From positions 1 to 36,299 of the forward strand of contig MU621268.1 of the NCBI GenBank assembly GCA_025399215.1: a stretch of DNA of 36,299 nucleotides, written 5' to 3'. The notes below the pieces were generated by a model. That model was not told the origin of the DNA, ran no database searches, and saw nothing but the letters and a program-made list of their open reading frames with translations. This stretch comes from Globomyces pollinis-pini. Taxonomy: Eukaryota > Chytridiomycota > Chytridiomycetes > Rhizophydiales > Globomycetaceae. Both the position numbers and the translations under genes were made by a program. This document shows positions 21,382-35,203 of the stretch, piece by piece (the first letter of the stretch is position 1; each line of letters opens with the position of its first letter).

Positions 21382-24300
21382 CTACTCCACTGAGAGAAAC
21401 AAAGCAACACCTGCTAAAATCCAAGGTGTGGCATTATCATTCATAGGCACTAACAGATTGGTAACTAATTTTTCACGCGATGGATCAACATAAACCGGTA
21501 AATTCATTTTCCCATGAAGAGAAACTTTTTCTTCGGGAACCCACGCCAACTGGAAGGCTGGAACTGTATTGAAAATAGGATCATTAGGAGTTGCCTCAGA
21601 TAACCTTTCTCCATCAAAATTACAGCCCTGTATCAAAATGCCCTCGACGGTGACTTTATAAACATAGGAACTTTCTTCGGTTGAATTTCTCCAGCTGGAT
21701 ATCAGTTTTAAAGTATCCATTGGGCGTTGCACTAAATAGTTAGTAGACTATAGATCTACGTTTTCTGGAGGTTTGTTGTCTTAAAGCATTCAAGTATGTA
21801 ATTGGATTATACAAATTACTAATTTGAAAAGGAAGGCTGAAAAAGCTGCCTGCGATTACGGTATCCCGGTATTTGTTAACCGATGTAGCTTTCAATATCA
21901 CACTTTCAATATAAATTTGTGCCTTTTCAGAGCCTTCCCAAATTGATGACCATCTAAATAATGAGACCCAATGAATTACATTTTCGGTGTTTCCCCAAGA
22001 ATTAATGATGATCCAATACTTTGGACTTCATTTGAAAGTAATACTGTTCCACGCAGTATTTTTGATATATTACCCAAGTCATTGTGAATTTTTTGAACCA
22101 ATTCTAATCCATTTTGTAATTCCTAAAGAATTATTGTTTCCAGAAACTTACCAGATCAAAAAATGATAGTATAGGGTCCAAGTTTGACTTGATAGTTAAT
22201 TTTTTCTGTAGTATATCGCTTCCAGTATTTAACTAAGAATTGTAAATTACTCAAATGATACCTTTTTCCAAAGTTGTAAGAATGGAAGTAATTGCTGGGC
22301 CCATTGATCCTTATTAAATCTCAAAGTTTGAACATTATCTCTTGTCTAGTTGTTAGCAAATATTTGCGCTACCAATAGTTGGAGTTTAGAAATTATCTCT
22401 TGACTGGTATTGGATTGCATAGTACGATCAATATTTGCCGGTAAACCAAACAAAACTACGTTATCATTCTCTGGTAGCTCTTGTATAATTTGCTTGTAGG
22501 CCGCATGTTCGTTTGAACGTGGAATGGAAAATGATTTACACAGTTTTTGGGTTGCGTTTCGACCATCCAAAGGAAGTACATCTAAATTTTAATTATTTAG
22601 AATATACCATCATTAAAGTACTGTGTCAAGTATGTTTCAAGTTTTAACCCATCTTGGTGGTCATCTATACGGCCTCCATAGATAGCATCTTTTAATAAAC
22701 CGTGAATGATTGTCCACTGTATACGTTCCCCTTTCAACAAGATATTCTAAGAATAAAGTCATTTATGAACTTACACTTAGTAACTCCGCTGATGATCTCA
22801 AATCGGCAGCACTAAACTCATAGAATTTATTCCATCCTTGTGGAATATAGTTTCTACGTTCCTGAATGACGGCATGGAACCACGCTAGACCAAACAAGGC
22901 TTGGGATCGAAGCAGGTTGCCTCTTCCAATAAATTCCGGTGTCCAGGAGTCGTATATACGCCTCAAATTCTTTTTCAAACCTACAATAAACTCCAAATGA
23001 ATTAATTAATTACCTGGGGGAGCTTCTACAGTGATTTTCAAGCAATTTTCGAGCAAACTTATGGGGAATTTGGGATGTGATTCGGATGTTAGCCAGAGTC
23101 TGAAGTTTGCATTTGGTTTCAATGATACCAGGACCTTTTCAAGTTTTTGAACCCAGCCAATAACCAAATGAATATTGTGCAGACAAATCCAATCGCCATT
23201 CATTGCACCTTCTTTTACAAGCTGAATTGCAATATCCCCTTGTCCTTGTCCCATTGCCAGTTCTTTATATTTATCTAGACCTACTGTTGCAATTCCAAAT
23301 TCTCTTAATTCTTGCGAAGGATCGGCTCCAGGAGTAGTAATAAATAGAATTGGCTCAGAAGCCATAGTCTCACTCTCAAACAAGCTCTTCAGGTTCAAAG
23401 AAGGTGGTGAGAGACTCTCTAAACCCAGGGATTGAGTGCAGAACGTCGTCACTTTATAATTAATGGATAGAAATACTTACTTGCAGTTAATAATCGATCT
23501 GGGCGAAGAACTTGTATTACCAACAATTTTTGGAACAAGCTAATGTTAATAAACACACGGATACCTTAAGCGATCCCTAGGAATACAAGTGTCACAAAGA
23601 GGCTCTTTCATCCAACGCACCCACTTATCTTTTTCAGAAAAGTTCAAGGTGTTGAAGAGTTTAGGTAATACATTTTGAAACTTTTTAAACTGTGATCTTC
23701 TATCAATTGGAACCCAATCTGGACACTCCGAATCTGTTTCTGTTGAAGCAGCGATGACTTGGCCTGAGAAAAGCTCCCATTCATTTTCTTCAAACATATT
23801 GCAATGAAGTTCATGAATTGTGAATAATGCCAACATATGTCTATCAGCTTTGAGTATTGAGCGGGATATGTAATTGAAAACCAGTTTCTCAAGTGAGTTG
23901 GAAATAAGCTTGTTGCGTGATTCTACATCCTCATCATTTGTCTTGGTTGCCAGGGCCAGTTCGAAGAGTCTGAGAAATGTACTAAGTGAAAATTGATACA
24001 TATTGTTCAAACGCTTAAGATCGTTAATAACAAAGTACATTGTGCTTCCGTGAACTGAGATAGATGTGTACTTTTCTCGCTCCAAATCCAGAGAGCTCTG
24101 CAGAACTTTAGACTCTGCCAAACTGTTCGCAATAATGGTACTTTTCTCTTTAGCCTCATTTAGTGATGTGATTAAGCCTTTATTCTCCAAAATGTTGCCT
24201 TCAGCGTTGGCCAACTCTTTTAATAGCTGATCCTCCAATGCAGACAGTTGAATCTTTAACTCTTCTTCTTTCTTTAGCAAATCAATTTTTTGGACTTCTA

Positions 24301-27300
24301 ACTGAGGTCTTTCATGTTTTAGTGTAACACCTAATAGTTGACCAGCTAATCCAGCTCGAGTGATTGTAAAATTGACATCATTTATAAATCCGACTACATT
24401 GGTTGGTAACATAAATGTCGACCTTCTAGTAACCAGATAAAGCTTGAATTCTTCGTTATAGTCGATTTGCTTATCACCCAACTCCACTACAAATCTTGGA
24501 CCTTGTTTTAATAAAGCCTTTCTGATCAATGGGAATAGTATTGGGTTGATTTGAGTCACTTCTTGAACAATCAATGTTTTACCAAACCGTACAGCAAGTT
24601 CAAGTGACCTTAAAAAGTTGTCATCACTCTGGTTTACGATTTCTGGTTTTTTATCTTTTAGATAAAATTTAAGCCATTCTGTTGATTGACCAGATGGGTC
24701 AATCAACAAAGAGGTACTACGATTGTTAAGAATAATGATTGCATTTTCATTAGAAAGAGCGTCCGATGGTAGACCTTGAGATTTCCATATCAATTGCTCG
24801 CTTTCGCTACTCATAATCTTTTTAAAATCGAAGTTATCTGGTTGATTTGTGAATTGACACCATTTTTGTGTTGTTTTTTGACGGAAATCTTCTGGCTTCC
24901 CAGCCAAATAAACCATAAAAGCCGCAGACAAAAGAGCATTTCTAGGTAAGGACTTGAGAAATACATCAATCTCTTGATATTGGCTGTGCCAACGTTTCCC
25001 TTCACCTGATAGCTTTTCAAGCAGCCCTTGCGAACGGTGCATTATCTCTAAAGCACGTTCTAATCCAGCCCTTAGACTCTCCGCCTCTCTAGTTTTGCTT
25101 CCAAAGTCTTCTCGAAGTGTTGCGACCTTTTCATCTACTTCATCAAGAGCTCTTTTTAACTGAGCCACTCTGTTCTTTGATTCATCCAATGTATTTGTTA
25201 ATCTTTTTAAATCAGCTTCTAATGGTGCCACTTTTTCAATAACAATAGCGTATTGGATATTGGCTTTGACCCACTAACATTAAAAAACATATACTTACCA
25301 ATGCTAAAGGTGCTGCTGCTACCGATGCTCTCTTGATCACAGATTCTTCGAAAGACGATTGCTTTTCGTTAATCAATTTTGCAACAGCATCACGTGTTTG
25401 CTTTGATATAGAGCGAACATCAAAATTCATAATTTCTTCTTTTACAGTTCGTTGTCCTAGAAACCCTTTCATACTATTCCATGACATATCTAAATTGCCC
25501 ATCAGTCTTAAAACAGCTTCTAAAACATCTCTGATCGCAGGTGGAGGTGCTCTTAAGGATCTAATCTCCGTCAAGGCTTCGGATCGAATATCACCAACGG
25601 CAGATTTTGCGGATCGAATCACCGGTTCAACTTCTGCCAACTCCTTTTCTACCGCTTGTTTACGAATAAGCATTTTTGCTTCCTCCTCTTTCAGCTTCTC
25701 GGTTAATATTTCCATTTCCTTCTTTTGCTCTGAAGCGTTTACCATACTTTCAGTAATTTGCTTCAACGCCGAGTCAGCCTGTAGCTGTTTTTCCGCTAAC
25801 TCTTTCTGTTGAATTTTAGCATCATTTGAGAGTTTGTCCACAAATTGTGTGGCCTCTTTCAACTTCTTTAGCCCACCAGTAAGATAGCTTTGTTTTCCTT
25901 TCATCATCTCACGTTTTGACTTATAAACGATGTTATACATTGCTAAGAAGAGACTGAAGTGTTTTGGGGTGGAACCAGATTCGAGACTGTTTTGATGAAT
26001 TGCTAGCATTTCTTTTCCAATGATTTCCTTATCTTCTAGCTTTTGCAGTACTTCTGATTTTGAAAAGGCTGATTTCACGAGGTAGTTCATACTGTCCGGA
26101 GACCAACTATCCATCCACTGCATTTGGCATCGGGTGTATAATGCAGGATTTGATTCACATCTGCTAGCGAATTGATCACTTGCGCTGTCAAATATGAGTA
26201 CAATATGAAGATTTTTTCGAATTCGTGATACAAGATATTCATATAGTGTGCCCCTGAACCCCTCTTGTGAATAAGAGTCCTTTATACTGCTTAGTATTAC
26301 ATCCAATTCCTCTGCAGAATAGATTCCACCAACTTCGGAACCACTCAACAGACTGTTTAAACTCTCCAAGAATGAAGAGTCAACTAGTTGGTAGTCTTCA
26401 ACCATAAATATAACATCTACTGCATTTACACCAGCAATTTGCAATGCTTGTTTCAGATCAATTAAGAACAGCTTTGGCGAATAATTCAAAGATACTTTTG
26501 GATAAAACACTTTAAACCCAAATGAATAGCCAGCAAAGTTTACTAATTTGTAATAGTCAATACCTGGTCTTCCTGCAAGAAGAAGTGATCCTCCGGGTTG
26601 ACTTATAACGCGTTCAATACGAGTAATTTGTTCCAGCATTTCTGGGAATAGTTTCAAATGCAAATCTTGCACATCTCGCTCGTAGTCAGTCAAGCGCTGT
26701 TGCAATTGTACCCTATAAGCATCTATAGCCATTCTGATCAAAGGGGTTCCATTTGAAATATTGTCTGAAGTTATCATAGAATTATCAGCTTTAGTGAATA
26801 TAACCCCTGATAGACTTCCTTGATAATTCCAATCGGAACGAAGAATAGAAAACAAAATAGACTGAAATTTTTGTCGTGCATCTGCACCCACAAGTCTGTC
26901 TTGAAATAGTCTTTGAGATTCATACGCAATGATATCAATTAATTCTTTTTCGTCAGTGCTCGTATAGATGTATCGAACCAATGAAAATACTAGTCTTGAA
27001 ATGTCTCGCGGAGTAAAATTGTAATGCGAATATAGATCTACCGTGAACTTAGCAACTGTTTGCTCATAGATATTCACAATAGTTGATGCTAACCTGGAGA
27101 CATTCTTGGGAAGTGACCAGATTTGATGTGATGGAATACAATGATCAATAATTGGTTGCAAAAAGATTTTATAGATAGATTGGAGCTGGTCATGATCTGT
27201 GTAAGAAATGTAACAAAGTCTGATCGTGGATGTGAATCTTGTACTTAACTTATGTCGTCCCATTGCTGTGGATGGATTCATAGAAGCAACAATTTGAATG

Positions 27301-30300
27301 TTTTCAATTGAAATCCATTCTAAACTACTGTCAAAAAATCCTTTGTAAGTTAGTAATTGTTGAAGGAATTGAACTAATTCAACAGTATCATATTTATCTG
27401 GGCTAGGAAGGTTGATATCTTTCAAATATAGGATCAGTTTATCTGCATCTTTGGGTCGGAGAACCCTTCCATTAGTTGTTGTAGATGCAACACAAGATTG
27501 ATATAATCTCTGTAATACTTGAGATGACTTGGTTTGAGAGCTGCAATGAACTACCGCCACATTAGTGCTCTTTAACTTTGAAAAGCAATGTCTAAGGGTA
27601 GTAAACTTCCCTGCTCCTTCTGGTCCAATAATCAAAAATGGATAATTGTTTTTAAGCCAAGGCATGATAATATCAATTGTTCTTTTCAGATCAGGGGTTT
27701 CAACAATTGGTAATCTGTCTAAATCTTGCATTGAGTTGATACTCATATTGGTGGGATCATTTCTTTGATATGCTTCATAGTCTCCATGTTGATTAATGAA
27801 GTAATCCAGTGTTTTTCTATTGTCTGGAGGTGGTTCATTTCCCCACGTCAGAAGCTCATTGGCATATCTTAGCCGTTGCTCCAAGTATAAATTCGCACCA
27901 AACCCTCTAATTAAACCATAAAGGAATGATCGTTTGTCAGAAGCATATTCCACATGGGAAAGCGCATTATATAGCAGTCCTGCTTTTGTGGTTTCTACCA
28001 CAGTTTCACAATTCTTTCTTATCCAATCAATACTCTGATAAAGGTAAGATTGTATCCAGTCTTTCAATAAAATTTGAAGTTTTTCTGGTCGTTTCTTTAA
28101 CCAACCCTGTACCAAAACTTGAATATCTAGCGTTTCGTCGGATAGGTATATCATCCCCATTCTACTGACAGTAGCTGGAGACGCGAAACTTAGATTATGT
28201 GTCTCGAAAATGAAGTTTACATTGGGTCCAAATTGAATACGTTCTCCATTAGGCATAGTGAGTAATCTGTTATCATCTAACACTGAATTAAGCGATTCAA
28301 CCCACTCTGGGTCGACATCACCGTCACAAATAATCCATGAATGGCAATTTAAAGGTTCTTTAACAGCTTGTCTTGATGCATAAGTTAGAATTCCATCAGA
28401 CCATTCACGAGTATCAATATCCATATGACCTAGCAGTGTTTGACGATCCACAGCTTTTGGATTTGATTTATGCACTACCAGTCTCTGTCCCATTTTTACC
28501 CAAGCTCGCTCAAGCAACTTCCAAATGGTAGTTTTACCAGATCCTGAGGGACCCACCAAAACTACACCCATTCTTTGTCGACAAGCTTCATATAGCTGTT
28601 TAATTTTTTCTGCCTGTGTTTCTAAATAAATAAGATCCAACTCTGCATAAGCTTCTTTAACTGCGTTTGAAAGCGCCTCATACGCAATATCTTCCAGTAC
28701 TACTGTGGGGAACAGATCCTTTAACAATAAATTGAATTTTTGCGCATCTCCAAATGTCAGCTTTGATATTGTACTAGCACACAATGCCTTTACAACTACA
28801 AGAGCCTCATTTATTTTCCCACCATTCATTTTTTTCTGCTCTTCGTGTATGAGGTTTCCTGCTAAACTAAGAACTGCTTTAAGTGGCCGTAGTCCCCAAT
28901 CATAATGCTGCTGAGGGGTTAAAAATTGCTTTGATAGTGTGAAAATTGAGACAACTTTGCTGCCCAAGATCTTTCCTTCTAGAAATCCTTCTGATAATAA
29001 AATAACCTCGGCGATTAAGTCATAGTTTGGATGTGTCATAGCTAACAGTTAAACTTTGAATATTTTACCGACGGACCTAAAGAGTTGTTTGAGATTATCG
29101 GGAAGCTTTTGTCTTCCTCCGTAACCCTTTCCAGCAGGATTAAGAGTTACAAAAATGCCCGAGTTTGGATCCAAATCGGTAGATTTGCCTAGCAATGTGA
29201 CTGAGTTCTCTTTTTTCTTCAGTGCCGCTTGAATAACTTGAATTTGCTGTGAGACCGCAGAGAGAACGGCTTCTTCTAGTCGATTGAATTCATCGAAGCA
29301 ACCCCATGCACCACATTTAACTAGTCCAACAAAAATTCGACCCATACTCTTATAATCAATTCCTTCGTCACAATTAAACACAAGAACTTGTCGACCAAAT
29401 AAAACACCAAGGGCCTTTACAGACTCTGTTTTTCCAGTACCTAGTAATTTAATCGCGAATTCATAAGGTTACCTGCTGGTCCAAAAGGATTTCCACCAAA
29501 GCCTGAAGACATCGCTTGTGTTAACGTAAGATAACACTTGTCAGTCAATGGGGTATGTACTAATTTTGGTGGAATACCTTGATATTCATATGTGTAATTG
29601 AATTCTGCATCGTACATTCGAATGATGCATCTTTGTTCATTGTTCAAATAAAACCGCAATTGCTTTGACCAACCCCAATCATCAATTGATTTAACGTTTG
29701 CTTTCTTTAATTGATCCAAAACATCAATAAAGTGTATTATATCCAAAATCAATGACTTTATCTTTAACTCCATCAGATGCTTTTCCACTTTATCTTCAAT
29801 AGAGTGAGTATCAAACGTGGTATATTTCTCTAATTGCAGCTTTAAATTGTTCGAAAGCTTTGTAAAGTCCGATCCAGATTTGATGGCAGCTTCTACATTA
29901 GCGGTGAAATGTAGATATTCAGAAAGACCAACAATTTGAGAAGGATATTTGCAAATGTCAGACAATTCTAAACATTCATTGAGCAATTTTTGAAGAGTAT
30001 TGATCATTTCTAGTGAAAATTCATTCAGCCAACTTTCCACCTCATCGGTAATCAGTACAGGAGTTTTAAGAACAACTAATTCGCCATGAATACTCTTCAT
30101 TGCAGTTACGTGAGTATTCTGTTCATTAAACACAACACTATGAACTCCAGCAAACAACTTTTTTAAATGCGTTTGTATAACTTCCGGATTTTTAGACTGA
30201 CCGAGTATTTCGAGCAAATCTTCATCACCAAGAAAATAAAAACGTGCAAACTTCATTCTCTTCTGCTCTAGGAATTCATTTAACGCTTTCTGACATCTTT

Positions 30301-33300
30301 CAAGTTGATCGCTCAGAGTTGAAAGTGTGTTCTTGATGCTGGGATATGAAGGAACAAGTGTAATACGAGAATCTTTTGCAATACTTCCCATAATTGCACG
30401 AAAATCTTCATCGATTCTAATGAAACGAGATTGTTCAGATGGTAAAGCACCTCGACTAAATATAGGCTCTAGATAAACCCATTTTCTTTGAATAGTATTG
30501 AGTTGTCGCAAATAATCTTCACATTCCGCCAATTTTTGTTCCCACACCGATGCTTTATCAACAAAGTTTTTATAGTAAGGAGAATCTTTTAAAGATTGTA
30601 AAAGGGATTGATTATCGCCGACCTGTGTGAGTGTTTCTTTCCATTCTTTGATAATTTGAATATTTTCACCTTTCGCATCTTGATAGCTTACTAATGAAAA
30701 CGATGCTGATGCACCCCATACATCCAATTCTTGAATAGCTTCCCTAATTGATACTTCACCATTAGCTCGATTGTTCAAGTCAATAATTGCACTTGAATTT
30801 TTATATACTGCGTCTTTGACGGACATTAAATGACCAAACGTTAGATCTGATAAATTCACATTATTGAGGGAAACAATTCTAAACAATTCACCCCAATGTT
30901 CTGCAGTCCATGTTTCACCTCGAAGATATTTTATATACGGAGTCAGAATCCTGTATGAATCAATATCTTTTAGAATGTGTGAAAACATAGGGTGTTTTGA
31001 ACTCAGCTTCTCGGTCCATAAAGCCAGGTAATCGTCAAGCAAGTGTGATTTAGTTCGGAAAGTAATCCAATCCTCTTTTGTAAACCGCTCTATACCTGCG
31101 ATATATTCTTCACAAATACACCAAACTTCAACAAAATTATTCAAGTCTTCACGAAGTAAAGCAATTTCAGGGAAATCAGGTTGTGAAACTCCAAAATGGC
31201 TGCAATCATCCATAATCTGTTTTTCTGCGGCTTCAAACTCCACAAATTCTGCCATCTTCTCTTTCACAAATGTGACATGATTTTGGATATTTTCCAGCTT
31301 TTCTACATCGGATGGCTTTGGCTTTAATTGATGCCACCTGAGAGAAAATTTCTCCAAGTCATTCAAAAACGTTTGTATTCTAGTGTCGATTGCAGTTCTA
31401 AGGATATCCACTTGCTCTTTGATCATCAACTCGTGACTTTCAAGCATAAGTTCCAGTTTGCTCCATTTAGCTTTTGCAATTGTAGTATCTACACCTACAC
31501 CACAAACAGATTTTAGCAATTTGTTTTTTTGTTCGGCAGCTTCAAAATGAGATTGGATTCCAATCTTGTTTTTTGACAGTTCTTCATGAACAGTATTTGC
31601 ATGTCCAATTTCTGCCATACTTTGTGGCCTCTGTAGGAGAACTTCCATTGCCATATTAGTAAACTGGTTGATACAATCTATATGAGCGTTAGTGCTCTTC
31701 TTTAGCGCATTCAAGAGGGCATCGAATAGCTTTTGTAATTGATCATCAATAGCAGCCTTTACGGGTGCAGCAGATACGGTAATACAATCAAGCTGGATCG
31801 ATAGGGGGAGCTGTTCTGAGTCTTTGCCCTTTTGCTTTAATAATCTAAAATTTTGTTCCCAATCTCCAACATCAGCAAGAGCTTCATTTACAAATAGATC
31901 CAAATCAACACTACCCAAAATTACCCAATCTTTGAAAATATCCTGTACTTTAGCGAGATTTTGAAATAGATTCTCTGCTTTTGTATAAACTGAACTTAAT
32001 GAGTGAGAATTTTGATCAACCATCATTTTAAAGATTGTTCCATCTCCAAGTGCTTTGAATGATGTGGGCAAATTTATAAATTTCTTCATTTCCCTATAAT
32101 ATTTTGCCCGGATTTCTTCAAATGGAGGCCGTAATTGTAATTTTTGTTGCTTATATATCAAGTCTACCTTAATCTCAGTCAAACCCTCGGATAGTGATTC
32201 TAATCCAAGTTGATATTGATATTCCAAGGTTTTGTATAGTTGATAATCCCAATGATTTCTCCAAGTTAATGTATTCTCAGGTTTTACACCGCTTTCTTGT
32301 ACTGAATTTATAATTTGTCGAATGGAGTTTAAAACTTCTTTCCATTTTGTTTGATTCTTTACCAAGTCTATGTCCATCAGGGTTTTGATATGCTCCACTA
32401 TCATTGAATGATATTTTCTCAATTTTCTGTTTTCTGAAGTGAGATCTTCTGCTGCACTCTGAAGTTTCGAAACGTAGGTTTCCAAATCTTGGGGGTTGTC
32501 CCATGTGATTGCACCAGTTCCTTTGTGATTTGTCGGTGACTTTACAATTCTCTCAAATTCAATAGCTGGGCCCAACAACATTGCTTGTTGGCACGGAAGC
32601 ATTTGTTGATCAATAGTATTATAAAAATTGGCAACTTGCTTCAACGTCACACCATGTCTATAATATTTTCTACCATTCTCTGCTACCTTCTGAATAGCTG
32701 CCGGTACAGGTAATCCCATCGACAATAGCTGCCTAACTTCTCGCAGCAAAGTTACCAAGTGATCTCCATAATTCACATTTAACTTTCCAGTAGAGAAATC
32801 CAGTTCCATTAATTTGCCAGTTTTTTCCAAAGTTAACTGAGAATGCTCATCATCGATAAGCGTTTTTGTATCATGCACCCACAAATCGAATTGTTCACGT
32901 TCAAATCTACGCAGATCATCAAAAAAGTTGTTTGATAAAGATAAATAGTTTGGCTTAGGACCAAAGATAGAGTTTACGATAGCATCGGTTTCTGAAATCT
33001 AATATGTTTAATTGAGGTAGCGAATACCCTGGTTATCATTTGTCTTGCCCATATAATATTTGCGACAATTTGAGTCATGTTCCGCGCTGTCAAATTCTAT
33101 ACATTTAACTGCGTATAATAAATACCTTTGTGTCATGCATTCTATCAGCAAACTGTTTCGACAAATCAGTGAAGGAGGCAATTAATTGTCCAAGTAAGAT
33201 TTCTTTTTCCGCCTCTAACTCTCTTGAAATAGTTTGACGCTTTATCACATCCTTGTATCGATGAAATTCCCTTAACAGTTGGCTAGGCTGTGACTGTAAT

Positions 33301-34757
33301 GAGCTCAGAATCCTCTGTAACTTTGACGCTGCTATTTTTTCAATTGATATAATGTCTTCTTTATAACTTTCCATAGCATCCTACATGTTATCAATTTCTC
33401 TTTTTTATATATATATTTACATTCCATTTTCTTTGGGCATTCGAAGAACACACCAAAGGATTTAAAGTATTAAAAGAAGAGAAACATTTTTCAACTTGCA
33501 GTTCTCTTTGTTCCTCCAAAGAAAGAAGTCGGATTAAGAGTTCATGAGAAGATCTTAATTGTAAAATCTAATTACATCAAATACTTTTCCAAATTACGTT
33601 ATGCAGTCTATTGGAAAACAATCGTAGTGTTTCACTTTTAAACGATTCTCCAACCCATTTATTTGTTAGAGTATTGGGCCAAATTTTTGCTGTTAAAGTG
33701 TCCAATGTGGATAACAAATCATCGGTCACTTGTCGAGCATTCTTGAGTGGTTCCAACACCTAATAGATGTAAAAACAACAAGAACATAATTACTTTAGAA
33801 AGAGGTTCGTTTAATAGGTCATATTGTGAGAGATGTTGTTGTAATGATCCAATAATCCAGTCCGATGATAAAGAAAGAAGGTGACACATTCGATCTTGTG
33901 GGTATTGTACATACTCTTGTTGTCTCCACATATCATCGACAACATCATGAAATTTTTCAACTGTTTCAATCATATCATAGATACCCATGGTTCTAAAATT
34001 AACTATTGACGTTAACACACCCTAATTTATCAAAGTCTAACTTGACTGATTTTAATGTATCTCTAAAAAACACAGATCTTTCCTTTTCAATCCCAGTTTT
34101 GATATCCGCTTGTTCACACCAAAAAGTATATTCATCACTGATTGAAGTTATCAAAGTAAAGTTCTGATGACCTAATTTCAAATCATAAAAACTAAAATAT
34201 CAAAATACCATCTTTTCCATCTGGTTTTTTTAAAGCAGTTTCTAAATTAGATTCAAGATCGGTCAATAAGCTTTGCAATTTTGACGTAACACCAAATTTA
34301 TGACCTCTAATAATATCAACACAGGTATAGAACCTACTTTTGTAACATTGGATTAAATACGGAATGTAGAGTTTGATAAAGAGCATTTAATGGTGAATCC
34401 TTAATCGGAATAAAACGAACTAGCGAACCAAAATTATCACCCATAATTGTTGCAGGTTTAAGTTTCGAAAGCATGATACATTCAAACATGGGTTCCAAGT
34501 TTGGAAGATCGAAACTAACTTGAATCGAATGTCCCTATTAATTAACTATTGAAATTTTTTAATACCTTCTGATCATAAGTCAAATAAATTGTCATTTGAT
34601 TCATATCTCGTAAAAATTGTTGCAATTCAGGCGAATCATTAAGCAAATCTAAATCTAAGGTTGTTGCTTTCGGAAGGTGAGCTTCAACCAGATTTCTAAT
34701 TAATGATTTGGCCTCCATAAACAAACATTTTTTTACGTGTTTTTTTACCAAGATCAT
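21382..34757 (-). CDS. DYNC2H1: Cytoplasmic dynein-2 (IFT) heavy chain
   Basis: 23 exons: 34566–34757, 34338–34534, 34209–34306, 34021–34171, 33794–33992, 33598–33759, 33421–33567, 33126–33380, 33028–33096, 29473–32998, 29069–29440, 25299–29041, 23565–25273, 23481–23539, 23014–23451, 22775–22980, 22608–22746, 22373–22581, 22262–22345, 22152–22232, 21980–22122, 21760–21953, 21382–21731. The product is 4240 residues; introns are 25–40 nt. It is the retrograde intraflagellar-transport motor. AAA1 Walker A GPAGTGKT (1663–1670) is split by an intron; CFDEFNR follows at 1713–1719. AAA2 has GPSGSGKT (1953–1960) and AAA3 GPEGAGKF (2262–2269). AAA4 is degenerate ([10 protein letters not shown], 2612–2621). 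The stalk with its microtubule-binding tip ([22 protein letters not shown]) lies near 2950. The C-terminus ([27 protein letters not shown]) and GGRID mark dynein-2 rather than dynein-1 or axonemal chains. The start may be 34757 or 34718 (MEAKSL). In-frame stops such as the TAG at 22346 fall in introns. Confidence 0.95.
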
Positions 34758-35203
34758 AGATAATTCATAGAGTTCATACGTGTTCTCTATAACTGCAATG
34801 ATGTTGTGAATGTGCGGTATAGTAGATTCAATTTACCAGTTGAATAGTAATGATCTTAAAAAACAACTGGACAGAAATATTTCAACAAAAATTAAGCTTG
34901 TTACAATTATCTTTCTACTTTTAATAATTGCCATTGATGATTATACATATTTCATCTCTTTTATTAAGGATGGGAAGAACCATCTCCTAAAACTTTGACA
35001 AAAACTTAACCTAAAATACACAGCTCTTTTTGAGCTTTAAAGACTTGAAATGGTGTATCGCTTTGAGAAAAGAAATCATATTCAAATAAGTGTTGATTAA
35101 AATCGAATCATAACATCGTTCGCTTATAAGGGCCCGTTTGGCTAATATCAGAATGTTCAGTGTAATTGTGTTCCACTTAACGCTTTCATTTTTCCTTTAC
35201 AAA
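34758..35203. promoter_or_regulatory. Divergent intergenic region between dynein-2 and Crinkler-like gene
   Basis: These 446 bp lie between two divergent starts and should hold both promoters. The dynein frame stays open without an ATG to about 34840, so a longer leader or an upstream exon is possible. A short plus-strand frame at 34810–34998 shows no protein-like features. I see no repeat or RNA gene. Confidence 0.45.

Noticed and set aside
22346..22372. In-frame TAG in the dynein-2 C-terminal region
   Set aside because: It forms the acceptor end of a 27-nt intron; splicing gives SKLQLL-TRDNVQ and keeps the dynein frame.
25333..25812. 159-residue plus-strand open frame
   Set aside because: It is antisense to the dynein stalk exon; Ser/Phe-rich composition is typical of a shadow of Glu/Lys-rich coiled coil.
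26543..26563. A 21-nt frame-neutral intron in dynein AAA4
   Set aside because: GT and AG are present, but removing it would shorten AAA4 by seven residues, whereas the unspliced spacing matches the usual domain length.
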